Part shown: positions 24,393-33,193 of the stretch, one piece after another
How the letters are laid out: each line of letters starts with the position of its first letter
Position numbering within the stretch: the first letter of the stretch is position 1
Assembly (NCBI GenBank): GCA_965220535.1
Contig: OZ244833.1
Coordinates: 3,658,001-3,722,000 of the forward strand
From: HK1 sp965220535
GTDB taxonomy: Bacteria; Pseudomonadota; Gammaproteobacteria; HK1
Direction of reading: 5' to 3'
DNA: 64,000 bases
The notes under the pieces: model-generated
Seen by the model: the letters and a program-made list of their open reading frames with translations, nothing else
What the model was told of the DNA's origin: nothing
Databases searched by the model: none
Program-made: the position numbers and the translations under genes

Positions 24393-25397
24393 CTATCCCG
24401 TCGCTTCTTCTCGATCCGGGGTCGCCGACAGTATCTGCCTCCATACCGCGGTTTCGTCGATCAGTGTCCATTCGCGGCGTAGCCTCGGTTGCAAGCCGCC
24501 CACCGCCCCGAATTCGGCATGGGTGATGCCGAGGATATAGACCTCGGCCTCGGTGGGCGCTCCGAAAGCCCCCCATCCGCCGTGCCTGCCGCAAAGCGAC
24601 CATCTCACCGCCGCCCGCGGAGCCATCCACCGATCTTCGCGCCCGATGATATGGTGGATCTTGAATGTCGCGTCGGGGAAGCTCGCGCGCAGCCCCATCC
24701 AGAACCTGTCCGCCCCGTCATGGGAGCGGGCCGATATCCCCCCGGGGTATTCAAGGGCGCAGGCTCGGTCGTAGTGCTCGGGGATCGCCGAAAAATCCGC
24801 GTTCATGATCCGATAGAGGATATCGGCCAGCCTTTGCCCCCATTCGTTATCGTTTCCCTCGCCGCGATAAGGTCCCTTGATATCGTTTTTTTCGTTCAGC
24901 AGGGCGGGCGCTTTTCCCGTCTCGCCGGCGCGCGCTATCGACTGCCTTGCATATTCCTTCGGGGTCGTTCCCAGTTGGCGCACGATCGCCGATTGATCGC
25001 GAATCAGCCATTCATCGTCGATGCGATTGTCGCGGGCGTGGCAATCGGCCATGACCCGATATTGGATCGTTTTGCCGCTCGCCTGCCCGTAGATCCCCGA
25101 TCCGAGGTGGGTCGCCCGCGAAAGGATGCGGTGCGAGGAGAGCATCCCTCGTTCGGGCTCGCCGCACCAGATCACATCCTCCCCCAGCAGTTCTCGATCG
25201 GGAAATTCGGCAAGGGTGGCCATGGTGGCCGCGATGACCCCCTGATTGCCGACGATCACCGATTCCGGCGAACGCACGACGATATCCTTTGCGTAATAGC
25301 GGTGCAGGCTCGCTAATTCGCGCTTCTCCCAGATCTTTAGGGTGATGCCGACGATGTAATCGGGAAAATCCGAGAATTCCTTGTCGAAGCCTTTCAT
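24393..25397 (-). CDS. SnoaL/NTF2-like double-domain protein, paralogue 1
   Basis: 334 residues. Two NTF2/SnoaL-like halves are seen: the first (about 10-150) with LHRYYAKDIVVRSPESVIVG, the second (about 190-330) with EHYDRACALEYPGG and WMGLRASFPDATFKIHHIIG, the classic SnoaL 'ester cyclase' pattern. SnoaL-like proteins are small aldol cyclases, hydratases or binding proteins; here the function is unknown. A 12-bp duplication, TCGATGCTCTT(A/G), at 25399-25422 lies directly upstream of the start. It sits between the SDR and the bicupin in the operon. The other two members of this group are at 26236 and 33606. Confidence 0.8.
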   Translation of the reverse strand: MKGFDKEFSDFPDYIVGITLKIWEKRELASLHRYYAKDIVVRSPESVIVGNQGVIAATMATLAEFPDRELLGEDVIWCGEPERGMLSSHRILSRATHLGSGIYGQASGKTIQYRVMADCHARDNRIDDEWLIRDQSAIVRQLGTTPKEYARQSIARAGETGKAPALLNEKNDIKGPYRGEGNDNEWGQRLADILYRIMNADFSAIPEHYDRACALEYPGGISARSHDGADRFWMGLRASFPDATFKIHHIIGREDRWMAPRAAVRWSLCGRHGGWGAFGAPTEAEVYILGITHAEFGAVGGLQPRLRREWTLIDETAVWRQILSATPDREEATG

Positions 25398-25398
25398 A

Positions 25399-25422
25399 TC
25401 GATGCTCTTGTCGATGCTCTTA
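25399..25422 (-). repeat. 12-bp tandem duplication upstream of SnoaL paralogue 1
   Basis: TCGATGCTCTTG at 25399-25410 is followed by TCGATGCTCTTA at 25411-25422, two bases before the start codon on the minus strand. It occupies the position where a ribosome-binding site would be expected. Confidence 0.8.
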
Positions 25423-25443
25423 GATCGTCGCGCCGGCGGATTT

Positions 25444-26208
25444 TCATTCCGCCGTCCAGCCGCCGTCGATCAACAAGGAGGTGCCGGTGATCATCGAAGC
25501 GGCGTCGGAGGCGAGAAAAACCGCGGCTCCCATCACATCCTCCACCTCGGCGATCCGCCCCAGTTTGATTTTGCCCTCGACCCACGCGCGTTTTTCCGGA
25601 TCATCCAAGGTGGGACGGGTGAAGTCGGTCAAGACGAAGGTGGGGCATATCGTATTGACGCGGATTCCGTGGCCTCCGAGCTCGATGGCCATGGATTTCG
25701 TGAATCCCTCGACCGCGTGTTTGGTGGCGCAATAGACCGCGCGCTCCACGCCCCCGACATGCGCCATCTGGGAGGAGATATTGATCAAAGAACCGGGGCG
25801 ATGTCGATCGACCAGTCCTTGGGCCACGGAGCGGGTCAGAAAATAAGCGGCTTTGATGTTGATATCGGCAACGGCGTCGAAATCCTCCTCCGAGGTGCGA
25901 AGGCTCGGGGAGTGCCGCGCAAGCCCGGCGGAGTTGATCAGGATATCGAAGGGCCCGGCGGTTGCCACCGACTCCTGCATGGCTGCGGTATCGCGCACAT
26001 CCATCGTCAGGACGCGGGCTTTCGCGCCGCCATCCTCGATCTGCAGGGCCAAAGCGGTCAGGGCCTCGGTGCGGCGGGCGGCAAGCGTGACGTGGGCGCC
26101 GGCGGTGGCCAGCGCCACCGCGCAGGCCCGTCCGATCCCCGAACTCGCGCCGGTGATCAGCGCGTTTTTGCCATGCAGCGAAAAAGAGGGGGTCTTGGGC
26201 AGACTCAT
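25444..26208 (-). CDS. Short-chain dehydrogenase/reductase
   Basis: 254 residues, classical SDR length. The nucleotide-binding motif is TGASSGIG at 19-26, the structural NSAG motif is near 92, and the catalytic Ser, Tyr and Lys are in INISSQ near 143 and YCATKHAVEG near 158-167. The C-terminus ends in TGTSLLIDGGWTAE as in FabG-like enzymes. The basic residue pair AARR at 44-47 after beta2 could favour NADP(H), but this is weak. It lies between two SnoaL-like genes; the likely job is oxidation of a hydroxyl in the pathway's substrate. Confidence 0.92.
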   Translation of the reverse strand: MSLPKTPSFSLHGKNALITGASSGIGRACAVALATAGAHVTLAARRTEALTALALQIEDGGAKARVLTMDVRDTAAMQESVATAGPFDILINSAGLARHSPSLRTSEEDFDAVADINIKAAYFLTRSVAQGLVDRHRPGSLINISSQMAHVGGVERAVYCATKHAVEGFTKSMAIELGGHGIRVNTICPTFVLTDFTRPTLDDPEKRAWVEGKIKLGRIAEVEDVMGAAVFLASDAASMITGTSLLIDGGWTAE

Positions 26209-26235
26209 CGATCGATTCCTCGGCGGCGGGATCGT

Positions 26236-27297
26236 TTATGCACTGCGGGCTTTGTTGAATTCGCGCATCCGGGCGAGGACGTCGACGCCGATTTGGCGGT
26301 AGATATCGAGGATATCGACGAGCACCCAATTTTCGCGGATCAGCCCCGCCTCGATCCGCCAAAAATCAAGACTTCGAAGCGTGATCTGCTTGCCGACGGG
26401 GGCGATGCCCAGCCAGCCGTCGTGGCTCAAAGTCTGGACCATATTCGGCCAACCGGTGACCGCGACATAATCGCCGTCGGAGAAAAAATGACAGGTGATC
26501 TGTTCGAGAAAGGTCTCTCGGTCCGGCATCGCTTTGAGGAAAGGGATTTGGTGCCAGTTGCGAAAGCCGGCGATGCCGCGGCCGGTGCCGATTCCCGATG
26601 GTCCGTACCAGTTCATCCGCGGATGCCAAAATCGCTCCATTTCCATCACTTCGGGGCCGCCCTCGGAGGGATGGCGATTCATGCATTCGAGCATTTCTTT
26701 GACGAGGGCGAGCGCCGCCTGCGATCGCCGCTCGTCCCTCGGGCTATCGACGATGCCGTCCGATGTCGCCGGTCCCGGCACATGCCACTCGAGGCCGAGC
26801 GAGGGCGCCAGCGGCCACGCTTGCGCCTGCATCATCACTTCGGGGAGATCCCAAAGCGCTTGGATTTCGACGATCTCGCCTTCGACCATGCGGAAGAATT
26901 CGTGAAAACGCATCCGCGCAAGGTGGCCCGTCGGCGGGATATCGAGCCAAGGCTTCGAAAAAACCCCGGAATAGTACCCGGCGCATCCGACCCAGCGATC
27001 GCCGTGCGCGCTCGGCCCCGCCACCACGATATGGTCGCGCCGCTCGAGATCGGGCCAAGCCTGCGCAAGCGGGGCATAGCAGGCCTCGAAAAAGGCCTCG
27101 GGCCCTTGGAGCTCGCCGAAGGGATGGGAAACGCGCACGAGCGCATCCTTCGCCATCGACCCTTTCAGCGCCGCTCGGGTCTTGGCACCCTCGAAGTCGT
27201 ATATCGCCTTGCGCAACGGGGCGATCGAGCGCTTGTTCTCCTCGTCGATACGATCCATTTCGTTATCCATTTCGTTATCTATATCGATACGATCCAT
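26236..27297 (-). CDS. SnoaL/NTF2-like double-domain protein, paralogue 2
   Basis: 353 residues. The first domain (about 25-170) has RVSHPFGELQGPEAFFE and DIPPTGHLARMRFHEFFRMVEGEIVEIQALWD; the second (about 190-345) has RFWHPRMNWYGPSGIGTGRGIAGF and FFSDGDYVAVTGWPN. Both halves resemble the SnoaL ester-cyclase pattern, and the whole aligns by eye with the protein at 33606 (PPTGKLTMLRFCEF, WWGPAGIGATY). The N-terminus is a repeated MDRID/DNEMDNEMD stretch produced by a 12-bp tandem repeat, so ATG 27297, 27270 or 27258 could each be the true start. It abuts the stop of the histidinol-dehydrogenase-family gene. Confidence 0.8.
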   Translation of the reverse strand: MDRIDIDNEMDNEMDRIDEENKRSIAPLRKAIYDFEGAKTRAALKGSMAKDALVRVSHPFGELQGPEAFFEACYAPLAQAWPDLERRDHIVVAGPSAHGDRWVGCAGYYSGVFSKPWLDIPPTGHLARMRFHEFFRMVEGEIVEIQALWDLPEVMMQAQAWPLAPSLGLEWHVPGPATSDGIVDSPRDERRSQAALALVKEMLECMNRHPSEGGPEVMEMERFWHPRMNWYGPSGIGTGRGIAGFRNWHQIPFLKAMPDRETFLEQITCHFFSDGDYVAVTGWPNMVQTLSHDGWLGIAPVGKQITLRSLDFWRIEAGLIRENWVLVDILDIYRQIGVDVLARMREFNKARSA

Positions 27298-27298
27298 T
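27245..27298 (-). repeat. 12-bp tandem repeat at the start of SnoaL paralogue 2
   Basis: ATTTCGTTATC(C/T) is present at 27257-27268 and 27269-27280, flanked on both sides by TCGATACGATCCATT. On the minus strand each block contains an in-frame ATG, giving the gene several possible starts. Confidence 0.8.
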
Positions 27299-28647
27299 CA
27301 TCGCTCTTGCGAATCCTCTCGCGGATCGTCGATATGCGCCGCCGCCCCGGCGTAAGGGATATTTTGCCCCCCGTAGCGCCGCAGGCGGATATTGCATTGT
27401 TCGCCGTGGCCGGCAAAACCCTCCAAAGCGCAAAGGCGTGAACCGTATTCGCCCATCAAGACGGTGGCCTCGTCGCTCGTAATCCGTTGCCAGGAGTGGG
27501 TTTTGAGGAATTTTCCCACCCAGAGCCCGCCGCTGTAGCGACCGGCCTTGCGCGTCGGCAGGGTGTGATTGGTTCCGATCACCTTGTCCCCGTAAGCGAC
27601 GTTGGTTCTCGGGCCCAAGAACAAGGCCCCGTAGCAGGTCATATTCTCGAGAAACCAGTCATCCCGATCCGTCATGACCTGCACGTGCTCGCTGGCCAAA
27701 TCGTCGGCGACCTCGAGCATCTCTTCGTAGCGATCGCAGAGGATGACCTCGCCGTAATCCCGCCAGCTGGCCCCGGCGGTTTCGCGCGTCGGCAGGATGC
27801 GAAGGATGCGCTCGACCTCGGCCATGGTGTCCTTCGCCAAGGTCCTCGAGTTGGTGACCAAGACCGCCGGGGAGTCGTAGCCGTGCTCCGCTTGCCCGAG
27901 GAGGTCGGTGGCGCAGATCTCGGCATCGACGGTCTCGTCGGCGATCACCATGGTTTCGGTGGGTCCGGCGAAGAGATCGATGCCCACGCGGCCGAAAAGC
28001 TGCCGCTTGGCTTCGGCCACGAAGGCGTTGCCGGGCCCGACGAGCAGATGCACCGGATCGATCGATTCGGTGCCCAAGGCCATCGCCCCGACCGCTTGAA
28101 TGCCGCCGAGAACGTGGATTTCATGCGCCCCGCCCATATCGATGGCGGCAACGACCGCCGCATTGGGCTGTCCGTCGGCGGCGGGCGGGGTGCAGGCCAC
28201 GATCCTCGGCACCCCGGCGACGGCGGCGGTAACCACGGACATATGCGCCGAGGCGACCAGGGGGAATTTTCCGCCGGGGACATAGCATCCCGCCGAGCGA
28301 ACGGGGATATTCCGGTGCCCCAACACCACCCCGGGCAGGGTTTCGATTTCGATATCCCTCATGCTCTCCCGCTGGGCGCGGGCGAAGTTGCGCACTTGCT
28401 CCTGGGCGAATTCGATATCGGCGAGATCGCGGCGGTCGACCTTGGCGATCAGGGCGTCGATCTCCGAGCGCGTCAGGAGATGGCGCTCGCGATCGTCGTT
28501 GTCGAACTTGCGCGCCATCTCGCGCACCGCCCGGTCCCCGTTGGCCGCGATATCGTCGAGCGCTTTTTCGACGGTCATCGCGATCTCGCGGTTTTCCTGC
28601 GCCCGGGCAGATGCCGATTTTCCCCGCTTCAAATATTCGATCGCCAT
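27298..28647 (-). CDS. Catabolic histidinol-dehydrogenase-family NAD-dependent dehydrogenase (HpsN-like)
   Basis: 449 residues, preceded by AAGGAG. The fold and the metal and catalytic residues of histidinol dehydrogenase are kept: GQAEHGYDS (Gln and His ligands, near 248-256), SEHVQVM (Glu-His pair, near 317), YGDKVIGTNH (Asp ligand, near 350) and AGHGEQ (His ligand, near 415). The N-terminal IEYLKRGKS and the overall pattern match the branch that includes sulfopropanediol 3-dehydrogenase HpsN rather than biosynthetic HisD. No other his gene is nearby, and the gene sits in an ABC-importer operon. It probably oxidises a primary alcohol to a carboxylate in two steps; the substrate is not known. 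Confidence 0.85.
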   Translation of the reverse strand: MAIEYLKRGKSASARAQENREIAMTVEKALDDIAANGDRAVREMARKFDNDDRERHLLTRSEIDALIAKVDRRDLADIEFAQEQVRNFARAQRESMRDIEIETLPGVVLGHRNIPVRSAGCYVPGGKFPLVASAHMSVVTAAVAGVPRIVACTPPAADGQPNAAVVAAIDMGGAHEIHVLGGIQAVGAMALGTESIDPVHLLVGPGNAFVAEAKRQLFGRVGIDLFAGPTETMVIADETVDAEICATDLLGQAEHGYDSPAVLVTNSRTLAKDTMAEVERILRILPTRETAGASWRDYGEVILCDRYEEMLEVADDLASEHVQVMTDRDDWFLENMTCYGALFLGPRTNVAYGDKVIGTNHTLPTRKAGRYSGGLWVGKFLKTHSWQRITSDEATVLMGEYGSRLCALEGFAGHGEQCNIRLRRYGGQNIPYAGAAAHIDDPREDSQER

Positions 28648-28739
28648 CGCTTTTCGTCTCCTTCGAGGGGTTGATATGCACCGGCAAAAAAAATCGATCT
28701 CGAAAGCCGCTTGAGCGTTCGGATCGTCGAATAGTCTCT

Positions 28740-29612
28740 TTATCCCTTGACGGCCCCGGCGGTCAGTCCGCTGACGATGCGGTTTTGGAAGAGCATCACC
28801 AAAATGAAGAGCGGAACGGTCGCCGATACCACCGCGGCCACGGCGAACATGATATTCCCTTCGGTATAGGTCGTGCCGAGGAAGGCCGCGATTTCCGGAA
28901 CCATGGTGCGGTTCGTCTCCGAGAGCAGCACCGAGGTCACCGCGAAATCATTATAGGCAAGGAGGAAAGAAAAGAGCGCGGTGGTGATGACCCCGGGCCA
29001 CATCACCGGGATGATGACATGGCGAAAAGCCTGGAACTGAGTGCAGCCGTCGACTTTTGCGCTTTCGTCGAGTTCTTGGGGGATGTTTTGGAAAAAACTG
29101 TGCAGCATCCATAGGGTGAAGGGTTGATTGATGGCGACCAGCACGACGATGGTCGTCGGCAGAATCCCCCAAAGATTCCATTCGAAAAAGGGAAGCATAT
29201 AGCCGGAGACCAGCGTGATCGGCGGCATGGCGCGGAAGATCAACGCCAAGATCAGCAATAAAAAACTGTAGCGCGCCCGAGCGCGGGACAAGGCGTAGCC
29301 GCCTAGGGTGCCGATGGTCAAAGAAGTGCAGACGACGAAAAAACACACGATGGCGGTGTTGATGGCCGGGCGCCAGAACCCCTCTTCGATCCAAGCCCCG
29401 TGATAACCGGCGCCGGTGAAGGGGCGGCCATGGCTTTGTTCGGTATTGCGCCCGAGCAGGGCATTGGTCCAATCCGCAAGAGAGAAGAAATCGAGTTCCA
29501 CCTTGAACGAACCCCAAAAGGTCCATAAAAAGGGGAAGGCGGCCATGATCAGCCACAGGAGCAAAAAGACGCTGCTTGCCAAACGCAAGCCCGGCGGCAT
29601 TTTTCTTCTCAT
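28740..29612 (-). CDS. Carbohydrate-type ABC transporter permease (MalG family)
   Basis: 290 residues from ATG 29612, which overlaps the stop of the upstream permease in ATGA; the frame extends 9 codons further but that would deepen the overlap. Six hydrophobic segments are visible. The EAA loop that contacts the ATPase is ELDESAKVDGCTQFQAFRHVIIP (about 185-207). In CUT1-type importers MalG-like and MalF-like permeases pair in the inner membrane. A 92-bp gap separates it from the dehydrogenase gene. Confidence 0.93.
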   Translation of the reverse strand: MRRKMPPGLRLASSVFLLLWLIMAAFPFLWTFWGSFKVELDFFSLADWTNALLGRNTEQSHGRPFTGAGYHGAWIEEGFWRPAINTAIVCFFVVCTSLTIGTLGGYALSRARARYSFLLLILALIFRAMPPITLVSGYMLPFFEWNLWGILPTTIVVLVAINQPFTLWMLHSFFQNIPQELDESAKVDGCTQFQAFRHVIIPVMWPGVITTALFSFLLAYNDFAVTSVLLSETNRTMVPEIAAFLGTTYTEGNIMFAVAAVVSATVPLFILVMLFQNRIVSGLTAGAVKG

Positions 29613-30637
29613 CGGTAGCGGCCCCGATATTCCCGCCAAGTGCGCACCAGGACCGGCGAGAGCAGGATCGCCACCCCGACGATGGTCAGGACCGAGGTCG
29701 CGGCCGCGGCCGAGAGCTGCCTCGTTTCGCCCTCGAGATCGTTGAAGATGATCCAGCTCAAGGAGGTCGCATGCGCCGAGGCGTTGAACCCGACGATCGG
29801 CTCGAAGACGCGAAAGTTATCCATCAGCTGGATCAGGGCGACGAAGGTGACCAGCGGCATCAGGTGGGGGATCACGACATAGCGCACCTGCTGCCAACGC
29901 GTGGCTCCGTCGATCCGGGCGGCCTCGATCTGATCCGAAGGCAGGGTTTGCAGGCCGGCATAGAACACGACGAAGCCGAAGGGGGCGGAATGCCAGATCC
30001 CGTAGACGATCAACATCAGCCAAGTCAGCTCGCTCGAGGCCTTGAGCGAAAGACCGGGGTCGTTCATGATCGATTGCAAAGCGGAGCCCAAGATGCCGCG
30101 GCTGTCGATCATCCAAAAAAGGATCAACGAGCCGATCAGCGGGGTGACGATCATCGGCAGCAGGGAAAAGAAGATCATCAACCCCTTGAGGTGTCGATGC
30201 AAGGAATTGACGGCCAGGGCGATCATCAGGCCGAGAACGATCATCAAAGGGGTCACGGTGAAGGTGAATACGAGGGTGAAGGCGATCGCCCGATAAAAGG
30301 GCAAGTTCCCGAGGCCGGCGACGAAGCCCGTCAATCCCTCGCCCGATCGCCAAGCCTCGCCCAGTTCGGCGAAGGCCAAATGCCCGCGGTCGCGGTAGAT
30401 ATCAAAGCCGACGAAGCGACCCAAGGGTTGCGCTTCTTCGAGGGCGCGGGTGGCTTCCTGATCGATGCCGGTTTCTTCGGTGCATCCGAAAGGACCGCAG
30501 CTTTCGACCGTGACCAACACCGCTTCGTGCGGGGCATAAAGCGACTGGATGATGACCGAGACGATCGGCAGGGCGATGAAGAGCAGCATCGCCAGCCCCG
30601 TGGGGAGAAAGAACCAGAAAAAAGAACGATGTTTCAT
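29609..30637 (-). CDS. Carbohydrate-type ABC transporter permease (MalF family)
   Basis: 342 residues. A first membrane segment (about 10-30) is followed by a periplasmic loop of roughly 80 residues containing SCGPFGCTEETG, whose two cysteines could form a disulfide, then five more membrane segments. The EAA-loop equivalent is IEAARIDGATRWQQVRYVVIPHL near 235-257. This is the partner of the MalG-type permease, with which it overlaps by 4 bp. Confidence 0.92.
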   Translation of the reverse strand: MKHRSFFWFFLPTGLAMLLFIALPIVSVIIQSLYAPHEAVLVTVESCGPFGCTEETGIDQEATRALEEAQPLGRFVGFDIYRDRGHLAFAELGEAWRSGEGLTGFVAGLGNLPFYRAIAFTLVFTFTVTPLMIVLGLMIALAVNSLHRHLKGLMIFFSLLPMIVTPLIGSLILFWMIDSRGILGSALQSIMNDPGLSLKASSELTWLMLIVYGIWHSAPFGFVVFYAGLQTLPSDQIEAARIDGATRWQQVRYVVIPHLMPLVTFVALIQLMDNFRVFEPIVGFNASAHATSLSWIIFNDLEGETRQLSAAAATSVLTIVGVAILLSPVLVRTWREYRGRYR

Positions 30638-30720
30638 TCGATCCGGCCGTCAGGCTTCGAAGGCGCCAAGAACCCGAAGGCTTCGGAAAAGGCGGTGTCG
30701 TTCGAAGACTCGAAGGGAGG

Positions 30721-30768
30721 TCCGAGGGGATATCCGAGGGGATATCCAAGGGGAGATCCGAAGGGAAG
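30721..30768 (-). repeat. 12-bp tandem repeat between the MalF-type permease and binding-protein genes
   Basis: Four units of TCCGAGGGGATA or close variants run at 30721-30732, 30733-30744, 30745-30756 and 30757-30768; the first two are identical. The tract lies in the 167-bp gap between the binding-protein gene and the MalF-type permease gene. Confidence 0.85.
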
Positions 30769-30804
30769 GGGAGTTTCACCCCCTCCCTTCGAATCGACAA
30801 GCCG

Positions 30805-32034
30805 TCAGAGGAATCCCTTTTCCTTGGCGGCGGCGCGGTAGGCGGCCTCCACATCGGAAAGCGCTTGGGCCGCGCTTTCCTTGCCCTGCATGAAATCGGA
30901 GAGTTCGTTGCCCAAGGCGGTATGCAAAAGACCCATATAGGGGAGCATCGGATAGGGCGTGGTCTTCATTTTGGCGGCTTCGATAACGCCGACCGAAGCC
31001 GAGGTCGGTTCGTAGCCCTCGATCAACCAAACCGCTTCTCTGGCGACGCTTTCGTCGTCCAAGATCTCGGGGCGGATGGCGTGGATCAAGGCGATGAAAG
31101 TCGCTTCGGCTTCGTCGTCGGGGATATTCTTGGCCACGGTCCAGCCGTCCCACCACAGCGTGGAGGCGGGGGCCGTGCCGCCGCCGACGGTCATCGGACC
31201 GCCGATGGCAAAGCCGTCGATCACCTCCTGCGGAACGCCTTCGGCGGTCACCAGGGTTTGGGCCCGGCTCCCCCACATATTCATGATGGCGACATTCCCG
31301 GCGCGATACTCGGCATTGGTCGCATTGGAATCGTGGGTCAGGAAATCCGGATTCATATATTCGGAAAGACTTTTCATCATCTCCAGGGTCTTGATACCCT
31401 CGGGACCGTCGATATTCGGCTCGGCCGAGCCGGCTTCGAAATGCTCGCCGCCGTAGCCGAGGAACATATTGTTGAATTCCTGCGCCAGATTCCAGCCGGA
31501 TTTATAGGCCCCGCCGATCGGATTGTCCATGATGCCCTGATCGCGAATCATCTTCGCCGCCGCCAGCATCTCCTCGTAGCTTTTCGGGGCTTCGACCCCG
31601 ATCTTTTTCAATATGTCGGCGCGGTAGACGAGATGCTGGGCGTTGGCCATGAAAGCGACCGCCATCACCCGGCCGTCGATGGTGATCAGCTGCGTGGGGT
31701 TGAGCCCTTGGCCGTGCTTCGCCACGAGATCGTCGAGGGGGCGAATGACGTCCTCGTTCATCAAGGCCACGATCGACGAGTTGGCGATGATGGCGGAGGT
31801 GTATTCGGCGGGATTGCCTTGCATCCCCGGGACATTGATTTTTTGGTGATCCGCGGTCAGATTGGTGCTGACCTCGGCCCCGGTGCATGTTTTCGCTTGG
31901 GCGCCGACGGTTTGGATCGCGGGGAATTCGTTGCCGACGATACTGACCCTGGCGGAGATGACGCAGGCGTTCGCCGCTGCCGCGGCCAACATCAAAGCGA
32001 CCCCGCCCCCGATCATCCGATGGATTCGTTTCAT
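30805..32034 (-). CDS. ABC transporter extracellular solute-binding protein, carbohydrate type
   Basis: 409 residues from ATG 32034, preceded by AGGAG; the open frame continues upstream without family resemblance. A signal peptide (RMIGGGVALMLAAAAANA, cleavage near 23) sends it to the periplasm. Family-1 extracellular-binding-protein features include DLVAKHG, AVAFMANAQHLVYRADILKKIG near 120-141, and the Trp-rich STLWWDGWTVAKN segment near 285. It would capture the solute and hand it to the two permeases. The substrate class (sugar, polyol, glycerol-phosphate-like or sulfonate) cannot be read from the sequence. Confidence 0.92.
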   Translation of the reverse strand: MKRIHRMIGGGVALMLAAAAANACVISARVSIVGNEFPAIQTVGAQAKTCTGAEVSTNLTADHQKINVPGMQGNPAEYTSAIIANSSIVALMNEDVIRPLDDLVAKHGQGLNPTQLITIDGRVMAVAFMANAQHLVYRADILKKIGVEAPKSYEEMLAAAKMIRDQGIMDNPIGGAYKSGWNLAQEFNNMFLGYGGEHFEAGSAEPNIDGPEGIKTLEMMKSLSEYMNPDFLTHDSNATNAEYRAGNVAIMNMWGSRAQTLVTAEGVPQEVIDGFAIGGPMTVGGGTAPASTLWWDGWTVAKNIPDDEAEATFIALIHAIRPEILDDESVAREAVWLIEGYEPTSASVGVIEAAKMKTTPYPMLPYMGLLHTALGNELSDFMQGKESAAQALSDVEAAYRAAAKEKGFL

Positions 32035-32103
32035 TTGCTCTTTCTCCTGAAATGAAGGGACCAAGAGTTTTGGTCGAAAATGTGCTCCGAAGCGAAGAGG
32101 TAT

Positions 32104-32163
32104 CGATCCGCTTCCCGATCCGCTTGCCGATTCACTTGCCGTCTCGGTTGCCGATTCGATCGC
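32104..32163 (-). repeat. 12-bp degenerate tandem repeat across the 3' end of the ABC ATPase gene
   Basis: Five 12-bp units related to CGATCCGCTTGC run from 32104 to 32163. The ABC ATPase stop codon (32132-32134, minus strand) lies inside the array, so the last ten residues (RIGNRDGK and preceding) are repeat-encoded. Confidence 0.8.
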
Positions 32164-33193
32164 CGCTTTGCGGGTCGAAAAAATGGCAGTGCTCTTTCGC
32201 GATGCGCACCGACACTCGATCGCCGATCGAAGCGCGATAGGATTTCTCCGAGCGCACGGAAATGATCGTGCCTTCCGGTCGCAAAGAAGCCATCGTGGCA
32301 TCCCCCAAGAGCTCCAAAGCATAAAGCGGGGCCTCGATATTGCCGCCGCCGTCGGTGATTTGCGCATCCTCGGCGCGAAAGCCCAAGGTGATGGGGCCGT
32401 CGGCTATCCGCAAGCCGTCGATCCTCACCGTCGGCGCTTGGAAAACGCCCTTGTCGACACGGCCTTGGATCAGGTTCATCGCCGGGTTTCCGATAAAACC
32501 GGCGACGAAGGCATTGGCCGGCCGATCGTAGATATCGCCGGGGGTGCCCACTTGTTGCACGATGCCCCGGTTCATGACGACCACCCGATCCGCGAGCGTC
32601 ATCGCTTCGATCTGATCGTGGGTGACGTAGATCGTGGTCACCTTGATCTCGTGGCTCAAATTCTTGATTTGGGCGCGGGTCGAGACGCGAAGTTTGGCGT
32701 CGAGATTCGACAGGGGTTCGTCCATCAAAAAGACATTGGGTTTGCGCACGATGGCCCGCGCGAGGGCCACGCGCTGGCGCTGCCCTCCCGAGAGTTCGGC
32801 CGGTTTGCGATGCAGGAATTCATCGAGCTCGACCATGGTGCTGGCGCGGCGCACCTGCTCGTCATGGCGCGCCGGGTCCGTGCCCCGAACTTTGAGGGGG
32901 AAGCGGATATTTTCGTAGACATTCATATTCGGATAAAGGGCGTAGCTTTGAAAGACCATGGCGATATCCCGATCTTTGGGTTCGAGATCGTTGACGCGCC
33001 GCCCCCCGATCATCACATCGCCCTCGCTGGGCTCTTCGAGCCCGGCGATCATGCGCATGGTCGTGGTCTTGCCGCAGCCCGAGGGACCCAAAAGCACGAG
33101 GAATTCCCGATCCTCGATATCGAGATCGAGGCGCTGCACCCCGATGAAATCCCCCCAGCGTTTGGTCAGGTTCCGCAGTCGAATATCGGCCAT
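32132..33193 (-). CDS. ABC transporter ATP-binding protein (MalK/UgpC type)
   Basis: 353 residues from ATG 33193. Walker A is GPSGCGKTT at 36-44, the signature is LSGGQRQR near 133, Walker B is VFLMDEPLSNLD near 153-164, and the switch His is in YVTHDQIEAM near 194. A C-terminal TOBE/OB domain (about 235-350), typical of the MalK branch, includes TLGFRAED. It is the first gene of the minus-strand operon and would energise the MalF/MalG-type permeases. Confidence 0.95.
   Translation of the reverse strand: MADIRLRNLTKRWGDFIGVQRLDLDIEDREFLVLLGPSGCGKTTTMRMIAGLEEPSEGDVMIGGRRVNDLEPKDRDIAMVFQSYALYPNMNVYENIRFPLKVRGTDPARHDEQVRRASTMVELDEFLHRKPAELSGGQRQRVALARAIVRKPNVFLMDEPLSNLDAKLRVSTRAQIKNLSHEIKVTTIYVTHDQIEAMTLADRVVVMNRGIVQQVGTPGDIYDRPANAFVAGFIGNPAMNLIQGRVDKGVFQAPTVRIDGLRIADGPITLGFRAEDAQITDGGGNIEAPLYALELLGDATMASLRPEGTIISVRSEKSYRASIGDRVSVRIAKEHCHFFDPQSGDRIGNRDGK

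Noticed and set aside
25381..27441. A 686-residue plus-strand frame in the catabolic locus
   Set aside because: It is antisense to the SnoaL, SDR and dehydrogenase genes, all clearly real; no domain is recognised.
27298..28647. Biosynthetic histidinol dehydrogenase HisD
   Set aside because: No histidine genes are nearby, the gene is in an importer operon, and the N-terminus and core resemble the catabolic HpsN branch.
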